Assembly (NCBI GenBank): GCA_024640405.1
Contig: JAHEFB010000014.1
Location: 26,094 to 90,093, forward strand
Origin: Alphaproteobacteria bacterium
GTDB lineage: Bacteria > Pseudomonadota > Alphaproteobacteria > Rhizobiales > Aestuariivirgaceae
Reading direction: 5' to 3'
Length of the DNA: 64,000 nucleotides
Below the pieces are notes generated by a model. The model saw only the letters and a list, made by a program, of their open reading frames with translations. It had not been told where the DNA came from and made no database searches. The first letter of the stretch is position 1, and the number at the start of each line of letters is the position of its first letter. Shown piece after piece: positions 39,190-47,437 of the stretch. The translations under genes were made by a program, and so were the position numbers.

Positions 39190-40176
39190 ATGCGATACCT
39201 GCCAATTGCAATCGGGTTTCTGTTGATGCTGGTTTCATCGCCCGCGCACACAATCGACTGCGCCAGGGCAACCACCGGTACCGAAAAACTGATCTGCTCA
39301 GACAGCAAACTCAAACAGGCTGATGATGAACTCGGCGCAGCATGGGGCAGGGCGCGCGCCCTGCTGGGCAAATCAGAGTTCAAACAGCTTCGGCAAAGCC
39401 AGCGGGCATGGCTGAAAACCCGCGATGTACATTGCGGCTATGGAATTGACGCGGACAAAGTCGAGTGTCTGATCAAGCAGACATCAAAGCGTACGCTTAT
39501 CATTGCGGCAGAAGCCAAATCGGGACCGGGGGCTGATGCCGCCATGGTGCCTTTTGGCAGAGCGCAGGCCGGGTCAAAGACGGCCTATAAGGTAGAACTT
39601 GCCGGTGTGCGGTTTGCCAGCCCGTTGAAAGCCGGCGAAGTGGCATTCAATAGGGCGGTGGACGTCCTGGTCAAACAGGCGCCATTTACTGAAAAAATCG
39701 ACTTCGAAACTGCCGGGCAGCTCAGTTACATCCAGTCAGTCAGCCTGGAGTATGCATCGCCTGAACTGGTCTCGGCACTGGTCACGACATGGCGATATGA
39801 CGGCGGAGCGCATGGCAACACGGTGTTTTCCGCTATAAATATCAGCCCGGCATCCGGTGAACTGGCTTTCGACAGGCTGTTTCCGGAAGCGGCTCAGGCG
39901 GATTTGGCGAAAGCTTGCAGAAAACAGCTGTCTCAGATGGACGGCAGCAAAGCCTTTAGTGACAAGGAACGGGAGGAAATGCTGTTTCCCGAGTATGAAT
40001 CAGCAATTCTGGCCGGGGTGAAAAACCTGTCCTCATGGGTCTTCAGTGCGCAAGGGGCCAGAGTGATTTTCTCACCTTATGAACTTGCGCCCTATGCAGC
40101 CGGCAGCCTGGAATGCCGTTTGTCACTGGAATTATTGAGAAAACTGTCCACGGCGGCGCAATACCTGCCGCGCTAG
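39190..40176 (+). CDS. exported protein with LprI (lysozyme-inhibitor-like) domain and DUF3298-like C-terminus
   Basis: A 328-residue protein with a Sec signal peptide (MRYLPIAIGFLLMLVSSPAH). Residues 20-100 form an LprI domain: paired cysteines in DCARATTGTEKLICSDSKL and then RQSQRAWLKTRDVHC, the conserved four-cysteine pattern. The C-terminal half contains WRYDGGAHGNTVFSAINI and the stretch before RVIFSPYELAPYAAGSLE, which resemble DUF3298/RsiV-type periplasmic domains. Probably envelope-associated. The frame opens at 39127, but the signal peptide starts at 39190. Not part of the sdh operon functionally. Confidence 0.82.
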   Translation: MRYLPIAIGFLLMLVSSPAHTIDCARATTGTEKLICSDSKLKQADDELGAAWGRARALLGKSEFKQLRQSQRAWLKTRDVHCGYGIDADKVECLIKQTSKRTLIIAAEAKSGPGADAAMVPFGRAQAGSKTAYKVELAGVRFASPLKAGEVAFNRAVDVLVKQAPFTEKIDFETAGQLSYIQSVSLEYASPELVSALVTTWRYDGGAHGNTVFSAINISPASGELAFDRLFPEAAQADLAKACRKQLSQMDGSKAFSDKEREEMLFPEYESAILAGVKNLSSWVFSAQGARVIFSPYELAPYAAGSLECRLSLELLRKLSTAAQYLPR

Positions 40177-40312
40177 GGCTCTGGCCCCAGGTCTTGGATT
40201 CATGACTTGAGCAATTTTTCCATGGTTAACCGAATGTCAATCTGGTTGCTGCAATTTGACCGTACAGGAGTTCAACTCGACTCGGGATTGATGCAGTTAG
40301 TCAGTCAAGGAC

Positions 40313-40750
40313 ATGAAAGCCATGCAAAATGCCCCTTTACCTGTAGAAACAGCTACTCCGGCGTCTGCCGTGACGGTGGCTTACCCTTCAAAACAGTGTG
40401 AAAAAAGCCCCTATTCCAGCATTGTCGGCAGGGGAAATGTGCCGTTGTTGATTGAAGATTGCCTGCTGGCGGAAGTGCCGCGCGATCAGCTGAAGCGTGA
40501 ATGGGCAGCCTGCAAGACAATTTCCGATGGTGATGTGGCCGACTACTGCCGCCGCGCAGCCGGGCGTTTGTCGCGGGCTTTCGAGAGTGAAATAGCATCC
40601 GCCGATCTGTCCGACATTGTGGCCAATGCGGCCGTTTTGTTCCTGCTGTCACTGCGCGAGAGCGGGGTTGTGTCACCAGACGAGATCGGCCCGTGTGAAG
40701 TCTCTTATGACGGCACCGGGGCCGGCGGACGGGTCAGCGCAACTGCCTAG
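40313..40750 (+). CDS. hypothetical protein, unrecognised
   Basis: A 145-residue soluble protein without signal peptide or transmembrane segment. It has four cysteines spread through the central region (KQCEKS, EDCLLAEV, WAACKTI, DYCRRAAG) and a helical C-terminal half. No family recognised. A second ATG at 40322 is equally plausible. It lies between the LprI-domain gene and the VOC-family gene on the same strand. Codon use looks like that of its neighbours, which supports a real gene. Confidence 0.6.
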   Translation: MKAMQNAPLPVETATPASAVTVAYPSKQCEKSPYSSIVGRGNVPLLIEDCLLAEVPRDQLKREWAACKTISDGDVADYCRRAAGRLSRAFESEIASADLSDIVANAAVLFLLSLRESGVVSPDEIGPCEVSYDGTGAGGRVSATA

Positions 40751-40800
40751 GGTCAGGACCCTAATTCGCATTTGCCGGCAATTTGTGATCTTCTCCGGCG

Positions 40801-41250
40801 ATGAACGACAATAACAAACCACCGGAACCCTTCATGGATGCGGTCGAGTTCGGGCACTCGCTCGGACCCGGCATCGGCCTCAACCTGCTGGTCAGCGATA
40901 CGGCAAAGCATCGCAACTTTGCCGTTGCGGTGCTGGGGGCGAAGGTATTGCACCACAGCGATGATTTTTCGGTGTTCTCGCTGAGCGGTTCGATATGGAT
41001 GATCCATGCCGACCATACCTACAAGTCCAACGTGCTTTACGGTGTCGCGACACAGGCGCAGGGCCGTGGTGCCGGTGCGGAGCTCAGGGCTTACGGGGTG
41101 GACCCGGACAAGGCCGAAGCAGCAGCGCGCGAGGGCGGCTGGACGGTGCTGGCAGGTGCGGAAGACAAGCCGCATGGGCTGCGCGAAGCCGTGATCCTGG
41201 ACGATGACGGCTATGCCTGGGTGCCGGGGATCGCGATTTGCATTCCTTAA
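40801..41250 (+). CDS. VOC (glyoxalase/bleomycin-resistance) fold protein
   Basis: A 149-residue protein with GIGLNLLVSDTAKHRNFAVA followed by LGAKVLHHSDDFSVFSLSGS, and near the C-terminus GLREAVILDDDGYAWVPGIA. This is the paired beta-alpha-beta-beta-beta arrangement of vicinal-oxygen-chelate proteins. The substrate is unknown and the usual metal-ligand positions are not all clear, so it may be non-enzymatic. Confidence 0.75.
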   Translation: MNDNNKPPEPFMDAVEFGHSLGPGIGLNLLVSDTAKHRNFAVAVLGAKVLHHSDDFSVFSLSGSIWMIHADHTYKSNVLYGVATQAQGRGAGAELRAYGVDPDKAEAAAREGGWTVLAGAEDKPHGLREAVILDDDGYAWVPGIAICIP

Positions 41251-41432
41251 CGAGTGCCTGGCCATTTTTGTTTGCGGGAGAAATTGCAGCCTTGCGCAAG
41301 CCCATTTCCCACCGGCCAAAAGCAGGCGCGTAATTGCATACACGCCTGCACGGTCGTTTCCTGGCGGGGATATCGCTGACTTTGGCCAAGGTCACCCGCT
41401 CTGGTGAAGTCCCATTGGCCGACGCCCGACCA

Positions 41433-41936
41433 TTAACTTCCCAGACCATTGACCTCCGCCACCGAGACGTGGTGCATGTCCGGCCAGTTCTTTGCCGCTT
41501 TCGCGAGGATTCCAGCTTTGTCTTTCTTGTATGCCTCGAAAACGTCGGCATTCAGAAACACGAACAGCTTGCCGTCGACAATGTCGGCGAAACGTGGGCT
41601 GCCGTCCAGTTTCTTGCCAACAGCGACGCCCAACGCGCAATAACCACCGTATTGGGGCATATACTTCTCAGGGGCTGCTGCGAACTGTTTCATCGCATCT
41701 TCGGATGCGAAGTAATAGGCGACGCCGTCATTTACATGGGTGTGCCTGGCCCGTCCCGGCACAACGCCAAGGCCGTTGACGATAGCAACGAGGTCATTGC
41801 CTCGAAAGGCAACACCCTGTCCATCGACCGTTGTTCCCTTTGATACATTGTATTCGTCGATGGCAAATGCGGCCGGTGCGGCAGAAAATACGCCAATGAA
41901 CGTCGCCGCCGCGATAAGTGTATTGATGGTTTTCAT
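41433..41936 (-). CDS. exported YHS domain-containing protein
   Basis: A 167-residue secreted protein: signal peptide 1-25 (MKTINTLIAAATFIGVFSAA, ending FAFA-like PAAFA), then a YHS domain with VNDGVAYYFASEDAMKQFAA and YGGYCALGVAVGKKLDGSPR, where a cysteine and flanking aromatic residues match the metal-handling YHS fold. GAAGGAGTATCAAA precedes the ATG. It follows the DUF1348 and isochorismatase-family genes on the same strand and may be co-regulated with them. Confidence 0.85.
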   Translation of the reverse strand: MKTINTLIAAATFIGVFSAAPAAFAIDEYNVSKGTTVDGQGVAFRGNDLVAIVNGLGVVPGRARHTHVNDGVAYYFASEDAMKQFAAAPEKYMPQYGGYCALGVAVGKKLDGSPRFADIVDGKLFVFLNADVFEAYKKDKAGILAKAAKNWPDMHHVSVAEVNGLGS

Positions 41937-42170
41937 TTTGATACTCCTTCTTCAATTGCCGCCCTTTCGAGCGGGTTGGGTGATTTCCGCGTGCCAGCCG
42001 GCCTGCGGAATGGAGCCGCCGGTTCCAGGCGGCTTCGGAACGCAATCGGTGCGCAGTGAGCAATGATGCGTAGCCGAACTGGGTAACTTCGCCGGGGCCG
42101 GGCTCGACCACTGGCGAGGTCGAATGAGCAGTCGTGCCCCGGAAGACGCCGGTGAAGCTGGCGACGAAAC
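41937..42170 (-). other. GC-rich spacer between DUF1348 and YHS genes, possible gene remnant
   Basis: 234 bp. All three minus-strand frames lack early stops for most of the span, but none matches a family I know and none has a ribosome-binding site. A hairpin GCCGCC-GGTTCCA-GGCGGC sits at 42015-42033. It may be a decayed gene or a structured leader for the YHS gene. Confidence 0.35.
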
Positions 42171-42635
42171 TTACAGACCGAGATCGGAAAGACCGGGATG
42201 GCCGTCTGGCCGGATTCCCTGCTGCCAACGGAACTTTCGTTCGGATTCATCGATGGAGAGGTCGTTGATGCTGGCAATGCGTCGTTGCATCAGACCGTTG
42301 GGGGCAAATTCCCAATTCTCGTTTCCATAGGATCGGAACCATTTTTCTTCTGCATCGTGCCACTCGTAGGCAAAGCGCACAGCGATACGATTTCCGGCGA
42401 AAGTCCATAATTCCTTGATAAGCCGATATTCATTCTCGCATTGCCATTTGTGGGCGAGAAAAGCTTCGATCTCTTCGCGGCCACGCAGGAACTCTGAGCG
42501 ATTTCGCCACTCGCTGTCCGGGGTGTAGGCCAGCGCCACCTTGGCAGGATTACGTGAGTTCCAGCCATCTTCTGCGGCGCGCACCTTCTGGTTTGCGGTC
42601 TCGTTGGTAAAGGGCGGTAGCGGTGGGCGGGTCAT
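42171..42635 (-). CDS. DUF1348 (SnoaL/NTF2-like) family protein
   Basis: A 154-residue NTF2-like protein. [20 protein letters not shown] near residue 20, [18 protein letters not shown] near residue 47 and [20 protein letters not shown] near residue 86 are diagnostic of DUF1348 (nuclear transport factor 2 fold, small-molecule cavity). No signal peptide. It lies about 115 bp downstream of the isochorismatase-family gene on the same strand. Confidence 0.9.
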   Translation of the reverse strand: MTRPPLPPFTNETANQKVRAAEDGWNSRNPAKVALAYTPDSEWRNRSEFLRGREEIEAFLAHKWQCENEYRLIKELWTFAGNRIAVRFAYEWHDAEEKWFRSYGNENWEFAPNGLMQRRIASINDLSIDESERKFRWQQGIRPDGHPGLSDLGL

Positions 42636-42749
42636 TGGTCTGTTCCTGTTGTCTGGTCGGTTGATGAGTGCCTCCGACCGTCCGGTCGGGAGGGAGAATA
42701 CGGACGGCCGGAGTTTTTCGCGCCGGAGGGGACGACGCTTGAGGCCGTG

Positions 42750-43547
42750 CTAGTTGGTGGCAGCGGCCTTGATGGCAGCGACGGCCGACCTGGTATCGGC
42801 AATGTGGCTGGCGATCATGCGGAAGTTGGTGACTGCGGCTTCAAAGCCATCATAGCCCGGCACCTGAGCTGCGGCGGTCGCGTCAGGGACAACCATGACC
42901 TCGAAGCCCTGCTCAACCAGCGCCCGCATGTGGGATTCCGCGCACAGGTTAGCCGACATGCCTGCAATGATGACCTTGTCGATGCCCTGCTTGCGCATCT
43001 GCAGAACGAGATCGTTGGTTTCGGGTCCAAATACCTTGTGCGGGCTGGTGACAACAGTTTTACCGTCATTGATGTACTTCTTGTACTGAGGGAGCCAATC
43101 GGCGCCGGAGCCTTCGAACTCTTTCGTTGAAAGAGGCCCCTTGCGGTCAAACATGCCGATCTTGTGCATCAGGGCCTCAAGAGCACCTTCAAATTTCCAG
43201 CCGTGATCGTGTGGATAGTAGTAGTGCGGGGACACGAAGACCGGCATGTTGGCGCTCTTGGCGGCGGCGAAGAGTCTGTCGATGTTCTTCACGGTACCAT
43301 TGGCTTCGGCGTTCTTCCCAACGACCCCCCAGGCAACGCCATCCGGACTCAGGAAGTCATTTTGGGGATCAGTGACCAGCAGTGCAGTTCGGCCCTGAAC
43401 AATCTCGAAGCCAGGATCCGGCAGGCCGCTATTGTCTGCATGGACAACACCTCCGGCAATTGACATCGCCAGTGCCGCCGTGGCGGCCAGCGCGATCACG
43501 CCTGTGCGGATTTTGTTTTTCGGGGTGAAGGTCGAAAGGGTTTTCAT
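42750..43547 (-). CDS. exported cysteine hydrolase of the isochorismatase family
   Basis: A 265-residue isochorismatase-fold hydrolase preceded by an N-terminal signal sequence (about residues 1-38, hydrophobic VIALAATAALAMSIAGGVVH). The catalytic triad is readable as Asp in LLVTDPQNDFL, Lys in TSPHKVFGPETND and Cys in AGMSANLCAESHMRALV. Exported members are less common than cytosolic ones. The start at 43547 (MKTLSTFTPK) is preferred over an ATG four codons earlier. It is divergent from a tetR gene with TACCGATC-type operators between them. Confidence 0.9.
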   Translation of the reverse strand: MKTLSTFTPKNKIRTGVIALAATAALAMSIAGGVVHADNSGLPDPGFEIVQGRTALLVTDPQNDFLSPDGVAWGVVGKNAEANGTVKNIDRLFAAAKSANMPVFVSPHYYYPHDHGWKFEGALEALMHKIGMFDRKGPLSTKEFEGSGADWLPQYKKYINDGKTVVTSPHKVFGPETNDLVLQMRKQGIDKVIIAGMSANLCAESHMRALVEQGFEVMVVPDATAAAQVPGYDGFEAAVTNFRMIASHIADTRSAVAAIKAAATN

Positions 43548-43598
43548 GACGGTCTCCATTGGGTTTTGCGCGGGGCGCTATGACAAGTGAATAAAGGT

Positions 43599-43610
43599 TA
43601 CCGATCGGTA
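43599..43610. promoter_or_regulatory. TetR-type operator, site 1
   Basis: TACCGATCGGTA is a perfect 12-bp palindrome, 52 bases upstream of the isochorismatase-family start. Two imperfect copies of the same motif lie further on, in the gap before the divergent tetR gene. Confidence 0.75.
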
Positions 43611-43631
43611 CACTTTATGTCCGAATAACTG

Positions 43632-43643
43632 TACCGATCTGTC
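43632..43643. promoter_or_regulatory. TetR-type operator, site 2
   Basis: TACCGATCTGTC matches site 1 at 9-10 of 12 positions and is centred 33 bp from it, about three helical turns. Confidence 0.65.
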
Positions 43644-43762
43644 AACTTTGTCAAGGCTGTTTTTTGGAAAATGTCTCCGATGATGGGAGAATATTCATCT
43701 AAATTATTGATATTAATGAATTTAAATCTATGTACTTGCGCAGTAATCTCATCTGTTATATG

Positions 43763-43774
43763 TACCGATCAGTA
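43763..43774. promoter_or_regulatory. TetR-type operator, site 3
   Basis: TACCGATCAGTA ends 14 bases before the tetR ATG and matches site 1 at 11 of 12 positions. Its place next to the start suggests autoregulation. Confidence 0.7.
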
Positions 43775-43788
43775 AATCTAGGCATATC

Positions 43789-44352
43789 ATGAGACCAACC
43801 AAACGCGACGAACTGGTGCAAAAGGCACTACAGACGTTCTATCGAAACGGCTTTCAGGCGACCGGCATGGATATGCTGGTTGCCGAGAGCGGCATCTCGA
43901 AAACGTCGATGTACAAACATTTTCGCACCAAGGAGGATCTGATCCTTGCTGTGTTGCGCTTGCGCGACGAACAGTTCCGGAATTGGCTGTACCGGCGGAT
44001 GGAAGAGAAAGCAGGCACGCCACAGCAACAGTTGATCGCCATGTTTGATGCATTGGAGGAATGGTTTGATGAACCGGGTTACAAGGGTTGCATGTTCATC
44101 AAGGCATCATCTGAATACCAGGATGCCAGTCATCCGATTCACAAGCAGTCCGCAGATCACAAACGCATGCTTGAAAGCCACATCACCAATTTGGCCGAGC
44201 AAGCGGGGATGGAGAATCCCGGCGCTCTTGCGCGACAATTGTTGATCTTGAAGGAAGGGGCGATTGTGACAGCCCATATGGGCCACACCGACAATCCCGC
44301 AAAAGATGCAAAGGCGGCTGCGATTCAACTGGTCAAAAATCATAGCCCGTAG
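43789..44352 (+). CDS. TetR/AcrR family transcriptional regulator
   Basis: A 187-residue repressor. The N-terminal helix-turn-helix is FYRNGFQATGMDMLVAESG then ISKTSMYKHFRTKEDLILAV (residues 16-55). A ligand-binding C-terminal domain follows. The gene is divergent from the exported isochorismatase-family gene with three copies of a TACCGATCNGTA motif in between, so it very likely controls that gene and itself. RBS AGG seven bases before the ATG. Confidence 0.93.
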   Translation: MRPTKRDELVQKALQTFYRNGFQATGMDMLVAESGISKTSMYKHFRTKEDLILAVLRLRDEQFRNWLYRRMEEKAGTPQQQLIAMFDALEEWFDEPGYKGCMFIKASSEYQDASHPIHKQSADHKRMLESHITNLAEQAGMENPGALARQLLILKEGAIVTAHMGHTDNPAKDAKAAAIQLVKNHSP

Positions 44353-44877
44353 ATGTCCAGCACATCCAGTGGGACCACCCTGAAACCGTTCCACCGTTCA
44401 ACTTGTACATTCCCCACAGAGTCCTTTGCGAATTTGGACTTACGACAGTGCGTGACTTTTACGCCAATGTCTTGGGGCATTCTGATACCAATCCAACACG
44501 CGTTGATATTTGTTGAAAAGTGGGCCGTTCTGAGCGCCCGGTTAAACGCGTAACAGCGCGGGAAGTTTGTTTTGGCAATGTTTGCTTTGGGAGGATAAGC
44601 AGTCACATCAACGGTTCGTCTGCGACTTCCGTTTTGTGCAAATTAATCCCCTTTTTTAGCTAGATTCAGGAATGCCCGAAGCACCCCCAACTACGGACTC
44701 ATTTAGCGAAAGAGTCTGGAATAGCTACGAGACCAGATTTATCTTAGTGCCGGTTAAACCCGTGAAATTGTGCCATTTGGCGACATCGCCAAATATGCAG
44801 TCTGCAATCATAAGAACTGAACCAACAGCCAAACCAATTGTTGGTATTGTTCGACGTCCGATATTGACGCCGGACTT
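44353..44877. other. 525-bp region without a supported gene
   Basis: Between tetR and the cyclase-family gene, on average less GC-rich than the flanks. A minus-strand frame of 88 codons (44340-44606) and a plus-strand frame of 66 codons (44353-44553) are open, but neither has a ribosome-binding site or family match. A frame at 44672-45361 on the plus strand is a shadow of the cyclase gene. The region may be decayed DNA. Confidence 0.5.
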
Positions 44878-45615
44878 TCAGGCGATTGGACGAACAAGAA
44901 CACGTGCAGGTGCTCCATCACAATCGGCGATAGGTATCGGACAAAAAATAAACTCTACCCGACGGCCAGCGAGAACTTCTAAATTAGCGACTTGCTCGGC
45001 AATTAGAACCCCATGCTTCAGTAGTTCACAATGTACAGGAAACTCAAACTTTCCTTCCCGCCTGTCGAATGCCAGATCTGGCGTCACTGTATCGACGGCC
45101 ACCAGTTTGATCTTGTTCGCTATAAGCCATTTCACGGCATCCATTGAAAAATGGGGGTGCCGGTTCCAGTCCGGTTTGCCCCAATGTGTAGACCAGCCCG
45201 TGCAAATCGCCAGAATGTCGCCTTCTTTGACTTTCGGCGAGACGGCATCCAAATCGTGGGCATTGATCGATCCGAAAGGAGGTTTTTCAATTCGTGCCGC
45301 CACTCCCTCGCCGATCAGTCGGTCAAGCGGAACCTGGTCCATTCCTGGGCCGTCCGAGTAGAAATGGCGCGGCGCATCTACATGCGTACCTACATGAACG
45401 ATAGTTTCCAGTTGGCTGATGTTGAGAGGTGCTTCAGGCATTTTCGCAAAGAGTTGGAGCGAAGGTGGCGGAAACAGCGCAGATCTCGGAACTTCACTAG
45501 AAAACCTATGAGTGAGGTCGATCCATTGGCCGACCGGTTGCGATGCAGAAAAGTCAGGAGCTTCGAGCCAACCGGCCCATCCAATTCGTGCGCCATCACC
45601 AGGGGCTTCACGCAT
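44878..45615 (-). CDS. cyclase family protein (kynurenine formamidase-like)
   Basis: A metal-dependent hydrolase of the cyclase/arylformamidase family, 245 residues. The metal-binding motif is HVGTHVDAPRHFY (H-x-G-T-H-x-D), preceded by QWIDLTHRFSSEVP; GDILAICTGWSTHWG is a further family block and the C-terminus reads IEFIFCPIPIADCDGAPARV-like. A frame is open to 45837, but GGAG eight bases before the ATG at 45615 makes it the best start; an ATG at 45693 is the alternative. The true substrate is unknown. A TIR-flanked miniature element lies about 140 bp upstream. Confidence 0.85.
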   Translation of the reverse strand: MREAPGDGARIGWAGWLEAPDFSASQPVGQWIDLTHRFSSEVPRSALFPPPSLQLFAKMPEAPLNISQLETIVHVGTHVDAPRHFYSDGPGMDQVPLDRLIGEGVAARIEKPPFGSINAHDLDAVSPKVKEGDILAICTGWSTHWGKPDWNRHPHFSMDAVKWLIANKIKLVAVDTVTPDLAFDRREGKFEFPVHCELLKHGVLIAEQVANLEVLAGRRVEFIFCPIPIADCDGAPARVLVRPIA

Positions 45616-45752
45616 AGCGGTCTCCGCTTTTCTCAGTGTCGCTTGTGAAACCAACCTAGATTGATGGGTTTCATCGACTTTCTGGTGCTGCATAATGGGA
45701 AACGGGTCAAAAGAAAATGCGCACTGAACAACTAGACTAAACGTCCGCAGTG

Positions 45753-45911
45753 GGTCCAGGGTGTGTGAAAACGTTAGAAAATTGCTCAAATTTGGATTTT
45801 GACGGTTTTTGCCCAAATCTGACATCAATGAAATCAATGGCTTAGGAAAGCAGACAGCCGGGGAATCATGTGATTTGCCAGCCGGATTAGCGTTTTCACA
45901 CAGCCTGGGTC
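45753..45911. mobile_element. 159-bp element with 24-bp terminal inverted repeats, possible IS remnant
   Basis: 45753-45776 (GGTCCAGGGTGTGTGAAAAC, then GTTA) and 45888-45911 are inverted repeats with four mismatches in 24; both contain TGTGTGAAAACG reading inward. The interior has no transposase. The arms resemble the ends of IS5-group-like elements, so this may be a MITE or a deleted insertion sequence. It lies just upstream of the cyclase-family gene and may carry part of its promoter. Confidence 0.6.
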
Positions 45912-46139
45912 ATTAACTTCCTTTTTCGACGCTCTGGAAGCAAGTCTGAATTGTGAGGAATAACGGAAGTTCACTTCGCGCGCCTGACGTGTATGGCCTC
46001 TTAACACCTATATCGCTAAAAGTTGTCGGCCTAATCAACGCGACACTGCCTTAACGACTGTTTTCGCGACCGGTGCGATTGCCCTTGACAGCTCCATTAC
46101 AATGATTTTTCCGGCAACAATCCAAGGGAAAATCACACG
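45912..46139. other. spacer without supported gene
   Basis: About 230 bp between the miniature element and the gene at 46140. It includes a short sequence near 46034-46058 (TCAACGCGACAC) that weakly resembles a motif found after 7819 and 22030. A promoter for the 46140 gene is expected but not visible. Confidence 0.4.
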
Positions 46140-46481
46140 ATGATGAAAGAGCACCTATTCCGCCACGGCCTCAGTTTTGGTGAACATTTCAGAAACAACT
46201 GGTCGCTGACAGTCATGGCGCTGAAAGCAGCATTTTATACGTTCGGCCATGGATTGACCCCCAGGATAAGCGGCATGAGGGCTTCTGAACTGCACAATGA
46301 AATCTGGGTGGAGGGCCGCAAAGCATCATTGAATGATCTGAACCACAGACTGGAAAATGGACTTTATGCGAGCAAAAAGGATGCTCTGGAAGAGTATCGA
46401 GCCTATGCGGCCTTATACAATGAAGAACCTCTGATGAAGGAATTCGCCAGGCAAATTGAAAGACACTGTTCGGGGAAATGA
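46140..46481 (+). CDS. small protein resembling the DUF6356 family
   Basis: A 113-residue protein. The N-terminus (HLFRHGLSFGEHFRNNWSLT) and TFGHGLTPRISG resemble the pattern of DUF6356-type small proteins, but the 70-residue C-terminal part (polar, helical, EEYRAYAALYNEEPLMKEFA) is not one I recognise. No signal peptide. It is monocistronic and convergent with the GNAT gene. The family assignment is tentative. Confidence 0.55.
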   Translation: MMKEHLFRHGLSFGEHFRNNWSLTVMALKAAFYTFGHGLTPRISGMRASELHNEIWVEGRKASLNDLNHRLENGLYASKKDALEEYRAYAALYNEEPLMKEFARQIERHCSGK

Positions 46482-46590
46482 GAGATGGCTGGTCCCGGCA
46501 CTATTGATCGTTGTTACATCGAACAAAGTTCAGTCGATCGATAAGCCTGGCGACCGGCCGTAGCATCAAATCCGCATTGCGATACAAACA

Positions 46591-47187
46591 TCAATGTTCA
46601 GAACGCGGTCTGGCTTCCATCAGGGCCTGCATCGCCTGTGCATAACAAAACGCCTCTCCGCAGACCTCCTCGATGATGGATGACGGCATCGGCCAGGGCA
46701 GGCGAACTTCGCCGTGGGTTTCGTCGCCGGCCACGAAGTCCAGCTTGCTGTTGTGCTTGGCTGCCAGGTGGCGCATGCGGTGGTTTGAGGTTCTGCACCA
46801 CAGTGAGAGCGACCTGACGCCGCGATTTTGCAAGGCGGCAATGATGCGGGCGAACAGGGCGTCGCCTACGCCTTTGTCCTGCCATTCAGGCACAACGGAA
46901 AATGCCGCTTCTGCCCGCAGGGGCAGGCTGTTGGCCAGCAGCTTGATTTCGCCAACTCCCAGTAATGTGCCTTTTACAAATGCACCAAACACCATGTTGC
47001 CATGCGAAAACGCCGAGCGGGCATAGGTATCCAGAAAACTGTCGTGAACCGCCCCGCCAAAGCGCATCGCGCGCGAGGCCGGATCAAGCTGGTCAAAATG
47101 CTTTCTGAACAGATCCTGTTCACTGATCCAGAGCCTGCGGATTGTTATGGCGGTTGCCGTCTGCAGTGTGGCCGAATGCATTGTCAT
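46591..47187 (-). CDS. GNAT family N-acetyltransferase
   Basis: A 198-residue acetyltransferase. The acetyl-CoA-binding loop is WQDKGVGDALFARIIAALQN near residue 104, preceded by LRAEAAFSVVPEWQ, the beta4-alpha3 core of the fold. The frame is open to 47334, but the ATG at 47187 (MTMHSATLQTATAITIRRL) has AAGGA at usable distance. Substrate unknown. The gene is divergent from mmsA. Confidence 0.85.
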   Translation of the reverse strand: MTMHSATLQTATAITIRRLWISEQDLFRKHFDQLDPASRAMRFGGAVHDSFLDTYARSAFSHGNMVFGAFVKGTLLGVGEIKLLANSLPLRAEAAFSVVPEWQDKGVGDALFARIIAALQNRGVRSLSLWCRTSNHRMRHLAAKHNSKLDFVAGDETHGEVRLPWPMPSSIIEEVCGEAFCYAQAMQALMEARPRSEH

Positions 47188-47242
47188 CGTGGCGTCCTTC
47201 TCTTTGGCAGATTGAAATGAAGGTCTTCGAACACAAAAATAA

Positions 47243-47287
47243 TATTGCATTGCAGCATTGCAAAGGCGAAATTGCTGCATTGCAACA
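47243..47287. promoter_or_regulatory. GCATTGCA-type repeat block, candidate operator for mmsA
   Basis: GCATTGCA occurs three times (near 47247, 47255 and 47277) in a pattern ATTGCATTGCAGCATTGCAA then TTGCTGCATTGCAAC, giving partially inverted halves. The block is within the 250-bp gap between GNAT and mmsA. Some short-chain acyl-CoA regulators bind TTTGCAAA-like sites, so it may be an operator; this is inference. Confidence 0.45.
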
Positions 47288-47437
47288 AAAAGTGATGTCG
47301 AAATGGTCGCAGCCATTCCGGGGACCACGGGCAAACTGACGCTTGCCTTAATCGGACAGGCTGATTAGGTTTCGCGCAAACTGGAACCACACATTCAAGG
47401 GAGCCGTCTGCCGGGAGCGGATGGGTATTTATAAGCT

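Noticed and set aside
44340..44606. Minus-strand frame of 88 codons after tetR
   Set aside because: Protein-like stretches near its C-terminus tempted me, but there is no ribosome-binding site or recognised family and it overlaps the tetR end; left as unassigned region.
44672..45361. Long plus-strand frame of 229 codons
   Set aside because: It lies antisense to the cyclase-family gene, whose HVGTHVD motif and ribosome-binding site make it the real gene. The plus frame has no family features.
45616..45837. N-terminal extension of the cyclase-family protein to 45837
   Set aside because: The extension reads into the left arm of the 45753-45911 element and lacks a ribosome-binding site; GGAG before 45615 supports the shorter protein.
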